NCBI GenBank assembly: GCA_007128675.1
Contig: SKWY01000232.1
Span: 1 to 8,556, forward strand
Length of the DNA: 8,556 bases
Reading direction: 5' to 3'
DNA from: Deltaproteobacteria bacterium
GTDB lineage: Bacteria; Myxococcota; Myxococcia; SLRQ01
Below the pieces are notes generated by a model. That model had not been told where the DNA came from. It did no database searches and saw only the letters and a program-made list of their open reading frames with translations. The position numbers and the translations under genes are program-made. Shown one piece after another: positions 5,516 to 8,556 of this stretch. The stretch's first letter is position 1, and each line of letters starts with the position of its first letter.

Positions 5516-7615
5516 ATGGCAAGAACGCTGACTATCTTCATCATCTCGCTTCTTTTCGCCGCTGCCTGCGGAACGGGGAATGCAACAGCATCCGACGACT
5601 CCTGCAAGCTCGAGGCAAACGAGGACGGCACCTATACCCTCGCCTGCGGCGATGCCTCGGTGGTTATCCCCAGCCACATGGCCAATCAGCTCACAGAGCC
5701 ATGCGTTTTGACCGACCACGGTGACGGCACCTACACCATCAGCTGCGGTGACGAGAACGTCCACGTGACCCATGCTCCAGAGGTGCGCTTCACAGAGCCA
5801 CAAGAAGGCCTGACCGTCGCCGGCACCGTGCGCGTAGAGCTCGAAGCCTGGGCTCCGGCAGGTCTAGCAAGCTTGGATCTTCTGATAGACGGGACCGCGG
5901 CGGCTAGCTTTTTCGAAGAGCCTTTCGTCTTCCATTGGGATACGACGATGCTGTCTGGCGACCGCAGCCTCCAGGCAATCGTCACCGATGACACCGGCCG
6001 AAGCGCCACCCAGAGCATCATGGTCACTGTTCTTGCCCCGGTGAGCATCTTCAACCCTTACGCCGAGGTCGATTGGGTCGAGCACGGCCAGTACAAGGCC
6101 AACTTCCACACGCACACTACCGAGAGTGACGGTCAGATGAGTCCGGCGGCCAAGATCGACGAGTACTACTCCATGGGATACAGCGTGCTCGCTATTACCG
6201 ACCACAACAGGGTCACCTGGACGTGGGATGATCACGGAAGAGACGCCGACGAGCTGGGCATGGTGGCTGTCCAAGGCAACGAGCCCTCGAGGCATCACCA
6301 CATCGGCAGCTACTTCAACGACTACGGCGGAGAGAGCACCGAGCTTCACGACAGCCTCGAAGCCATTGGGCAAAGAGGCGGCCTGGCCATGATGTTCCAC
6401 CCAGGAAGGTATGACTTCGAGACTTCCTGGTATGTCGATCTCTTCACCTCCTACGACTTCCTCGTCGGCATGGAGGTCTACAATCAGGGCGACCGATATC
6501 CTGGAGACCGGGCGTTGTGGGATGAGGTCCTATCGGAGTTGATGCCGGCGCGCCCCGTCTGGGGATACTCCAACGACGATGCGCACAACATCGGCCACGT
6601 CGGCCGAAACTGGCAGACCTTGATCTTGCCGGAACTCAGCGAGGCTGCCGTGCGAAGCGCCATGGAAGAAGGGCTCTTCTACTTCTCTTACGCCCCCACC
6701 CGAGGAAACCCGGCGCCGACCATCAACTCAATCCTGGTCGACGACGCTGAAGGCAGCATTACAATCGATGCATCTGGCTTCACGGACGTGCATTGGATCT
6801 CCGGCGGCCAGGTAATCCAAAGCGGCAGCCCCACCATCCACGTCCGCTCCTTCGACGGCTATCTTCGAGCCGAGCTCGACGGCCCGGCGGGCACGACGTA
6901 CACGCAGCCCTTCTTCGTCGGCGACCAGGCACACGGAACGGTAATCCAACCTCGAGGAATGAGCGTCGATCAAGACGGTCTGCCCACCCAGTACTTCAAC
7001 AGGCGGCCCACAATAGGCTCGGGGTGGTCCACGCGCGCCGTCCCCGGCGGCAACAGCAGTCATACGACCGTGGCGCATCTCGACAGCACGGTGCAGACGG
7101 TGGACGCACGCCATGATGAATGGGAGCCTCTTGCTCAATCCTCGACCTGGCCGCCCGCCGCCAACCAGATAGCGATGTGGAATACCAACAACACCCACGG
7201 CAACAAGATCCAAACCCGACCAACGGTGGTCGCGGCAACGCTCCTTCTGGCGACTCTTAGAAACGACACGAACCGGACAATCGCCGGTATAGAGATCTCC
7301 TATGATCTCGGCTCGTGGCTGCCGGAAGAGAATGAGCACGTCTTTGGACATCGAGTCTTTTTCAGTTTGTCTGGTGAGCCGGGATCCTGGCGCTCGATTC
7401 CCGAGCTCTCCTCCCGTTTCACGCCGACAACGTCCGAGGAAGAAGTGCCCGTCCGTGGCGTGCTCGATCTGGACAGCTGGGAACCAGACGCCCCGCTCTT
7501 CATTCTTTGGGCGGACGACAACGGCCCTGGTGGATCGACCAATACCGGCACTGGCCGGGAGGGTGCCTATACGATTGACGCTTTTCGGGTGCTCGACGTC
7601 AGACAGGAGAGCTAG
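5516..7615 (+). CDS. lipoprotein with PHP (CehA/McbA-type) metallohydrolase domain (699 aa)
   Basis: Secreted, lipid-anchored hydrolase. The N-terminus is a lipoprotein signal, RTLTIFIISLLFAAAC, with the modified cysteine at 18; Gly follows at +2, so outer-membrane sorting is expected. Two short repeats follow (about 28-51 and 61-84), each with C-x-L, DGTYT and a CGD cysteine. Residues 88-173 look like a bacterial Ig-like domain (DLLIDG, HWDT, AIVTDDTGRSAT). The PHP domain, about 190-400, has a full set of likely metal ligands: H198 and H200 (FHTHTTESDG), D229/H230 (AITDHN), E256 and HHH 260-262, H295 (MFHPGRY), D355 and H357 (SNDDAH). The C-terminal 200 residues form a beta-rich domain ending FILWADDNGPGG and AYTIDAFRVLDV, like adhesion or carbohydrate-type modules. 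CehA/McbA-family enzymes hydrolyse ester, carbamate or phosphoester bonds outside the cytoplasm; the substrate here is unknown. ATG 5516 has AGGA 4 nt upstream. Confidence 0.9.
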   Translation: MARTLTIFIISLLFAAACGTGNATASDDSCKLEANEDGTYTLACGDASVVIPSHMANQLTEPCVLTDHGDGTYTISCGDENVHVTHAPEVRFTEPQEGLTVAGTVRVELEAWAPAGLASLDLLIDGTAAASFFEEPFVFHWDTTMLSGDRSLQAIVTDDTGRSATQSIMVTVLAPVSIFNPYAEVDWVEHGQYKANFHTHTTESDGQMSPAAKIDEYYSMGYSVLAITDHNRVTWTWDDHGRDADELGMVAVQGNEPSRHHHIGSYFNDYGGESTELHDSLEAIGQRGGLAMMFHPGRYDFETSWYVDLFTSYDFLVGMEVYNQGDRYPGDRALWDEVLSELMPARPVWGYSNDDAHNIGHVGRNWQTLILPELSEAAVRSAMEEGLFYFSYAPTRGNPAPTINSILVDDAEGSITIDASGFTDVHWISGGQVIQSGSPTIHVRSFDGYLRAELDGPAGTTYTQPFFVGDQAHGTVIQPRGMSVDQDGLPTQYFNRRPTIGSGWSTRAVPGGNSSHTTVAHLDSTVQTVDARHDEWEPLAQSSTWPPAANQIAMWNTNNTHGNKIQTRPTVVAATLLLATLRNDTNRTIAGIEISYDLGSWLPEENEHVFGHRVFFSLSGEPGSWRSIPELSSRFTPTTSEEEVPVRGVLDLDSWEPDAPLFILWADDNGPGGSTNTGTGREGAYTIDAFRVLDVRQES

Positions 7616-7834
7616 ACGGGCTTCGGATTGCCGGACAGTACCTCCCACGGCGGGTGAGAGGCTGAACGGCGACCGGCACCCTCTAGGACCTCGACGGGCT
7701 TACGAACCCGCCCAGGCCTCTTGACGATCCGCCGAGAGCACACGTTCCCCCGGGGGAGCCGGCAAGGACTTCCAAGCCCGCAACCTCAAACAAGCACTTG
7801 CCGCTCCTTCGCCTCCCTGCCATGATCCCTTGTC
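7616..7834. other. intergenic region with imperfect inverted repeats
   Basis: The 219 bp between the lipoprotein gene and the GAF/HD-GYP gene hold no gene I can support. They contain an imperfect stem, GGGCTT-ACG-AACCC with one bulged base (about 7695-7708), and a 12-bp palindrome TCCCCCGGGGGA (7746-7757). Neither is followed by a T-run. GACGGGCTT occurs twice (7615 and about 7692). No clear promoter is visible for the downstream gene. Confidence 0.35.
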
Positions 7835-8556
7835 ATGACGACCTCCCACGAGGCTTCCGCCCAAAAGAAAGCTTCAGAGGCCTCCATGGCCGACGAAGCC
7901 GCCATCGCCATTGCGGCGAAGAAGGCCAAGCGGCGCGCCGAAAAGCTCAACTCCATCTTGGATGTGGCAAAAGCCATGATGATGGAGCGCGACCTCGATG
8001 CGCTGCTCGAGCTGATTCTTCGGGAGGCCAAGAGGGTCGTCGAGGCAGATCGCTGCACCATCTTCATTCTCGATGAGCCAAGCAATCTTCTTTGGTCCCG
8101 AATCGCTCAGGGGCTCGATACCAAGGAGATTCGTCTGCCCGTCGGCCAGGGAATCGCCGGCTGGGTGGCCCAGCACAACGCCGTGCTCAACATACCGGAT
8201 GCGTACGCGGACAAGCGCTTTCATCGAACGGTAGATCACGCCACCGGCTATCGGACTCGCAATATCCTCTGCGTTCCCATGCGAGGCGCGGGAGGAGAGC
8301 TCGTCGGATGCGTGCAGGCACTCAACCGCAGCGGCGATACCCCCTTCGATGATGAGGATGAAGAACTCCTGCTCGCACTCGGCGGCCAAGCGGCCGGGGC
8401 AATACAGAATACGATGCTTCACGACTCCATCGAGAAGCTATTCCAGGGCCTCGTCGAAGCCGCGGTAGTCGCAATCGAGTCCAGAGATCCCACAACCTGG
8501 GGACATTCCTCTCGCGTGGCGGACCTGACCGTATCCCTCGCCCAGGCTGTGGACGA
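7835..8556 (+). CDS. GAF domain plus HD-GYP phosphodiesterase, 3' end beyond window
   Basis: The frame is open from ATG 7835 to the window edge (240 codons). The first 35 residues are an Ala/Lys-rich charged helix. Residues about 40-195 are a GAF domain: LNSILDVAKAMMMERDLDAL, then ADRCTIFILDE, LPVGQGIAGWVAQ, LNIPDAYADKRFH, the NILCVPM strand and GCVQALNR. From about 203 an HD-GYP domain begins: AAVVAIESRDPTTWGHSSRV, with its first metal-ligand His at 224 (GHSSRVA). The HD and GYP motifs would lie past the edge. GAF/HD-GYP proteins are usually cyclic-di-GMP phosphodiesterases or two-component relatives, with the GAF domain sensing a ligand; this assignment comes from the family, and catalytic competence cannot be judged here. 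No signal peptide is present, so it is cytosolic. An alternative ATG at 7886 has GAGG just upstream and would drop the first 17 residues; 7835 is the first possible start after an in-frame stop. Confidence 0.88.
   Translation, partial: MTTSHEASAQKKASEASMADEAAIAIAAKKAKRRAEKLNSILDVAKAMMMERDLDALLELILREAKRVVEADRCTIFILDEPSNLLWSRIAQGLDTKEIRLPVGQGIAGWVAQHNAVLNIPDAYADKRFHRTVDHATGYRTRNILCVPMRGAGGELVGCVQALNRSGDTPFDDEDEELLLALGGQAAGAIQNTMLHDSIEKLFQGLVEAAVVAIESRDPTTWGHSSRVADLTVSLAQAVD

Noticed and set aside
6728..7648. 306-aa open frame on the minus strand
   Set aside because: It lies wholly antisense to the PHP lipoprotein, whose domains and ligands are clear. It is Arg-rich shadow translation of GC-rich coding DNA.

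Overview
The window is moderately GC-rich DNA from a Gram-negative bacterium. A secreted lipoprotein with disulfide-type repeats, a GAF/HD-GYP signalling protein and the mix of nucleotidyltransferase (NTase) modules fit a myxobacterium or another former deltaproteobacterium (Myxococcota-like). That placement is inference from gene style; no rRNA or marker protein is present.

Left part (about 1-5035) is accessory DNA. It holds three separate MNT-fold NTase units, each tightly coupled to a different partner. Unit A (minus strand, 742 to 115) is a 73-aa protein plus a 154-aa NTase whose reading frames overlap by 59 nt. Unit B (plus strand, 1482 to 2130) is a short basic/acidic protein plus a 159-aa NTase, overlapping by 14 nt. 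Unit C (minus strand, 4311 to 2829) is a 193-aa DUF6036-like NTase plus a 302-aa protein with a winged-helix region, overlapping by 8 nt; its promoter is placed so that transcription should begin at the A of the start codon (leaderless mRNA). A small membrane protein (1343-996, minus) sits between A and B. The 698-bp gap between B and C carries an 88-bp direct repeat present twice (87/88 identical), rich in G-tracts, and a possible gene remnant. A markedly AT-richer orphan ORF (4429-5034, plus) lies divergently from unit C.

A tRNA-Arg(CCG) gene (5266-5190, minus, CCA encoded) separates this block from the right part. Its 3' end points toward the accessory block, the usual geometry of islands integrated at tRNA genes, although no integrase and no duplicated att site are visible here.

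Right part (5267-8556) looks like ordinary chromosome: a 699-aa outer-membrane-type lipoprotein with a complete PHP metallohydrolase domain of the CehA/McbA kind (5516-7615), then the first 240 codons of a GAF plus HD-GYP protein (7835 to the window edge), a probable cyclic-di-GMP phosphodiesterase or relative.

The most unusual content is the cluster of three unrelated NTase/partner pairs within 4.2 kb. Such pairs resemble type VII/AbiE-like toxin-antitoxin arrangements, but none of the partners is a recognisable HEPN or AbiEi protein, so their function is open.
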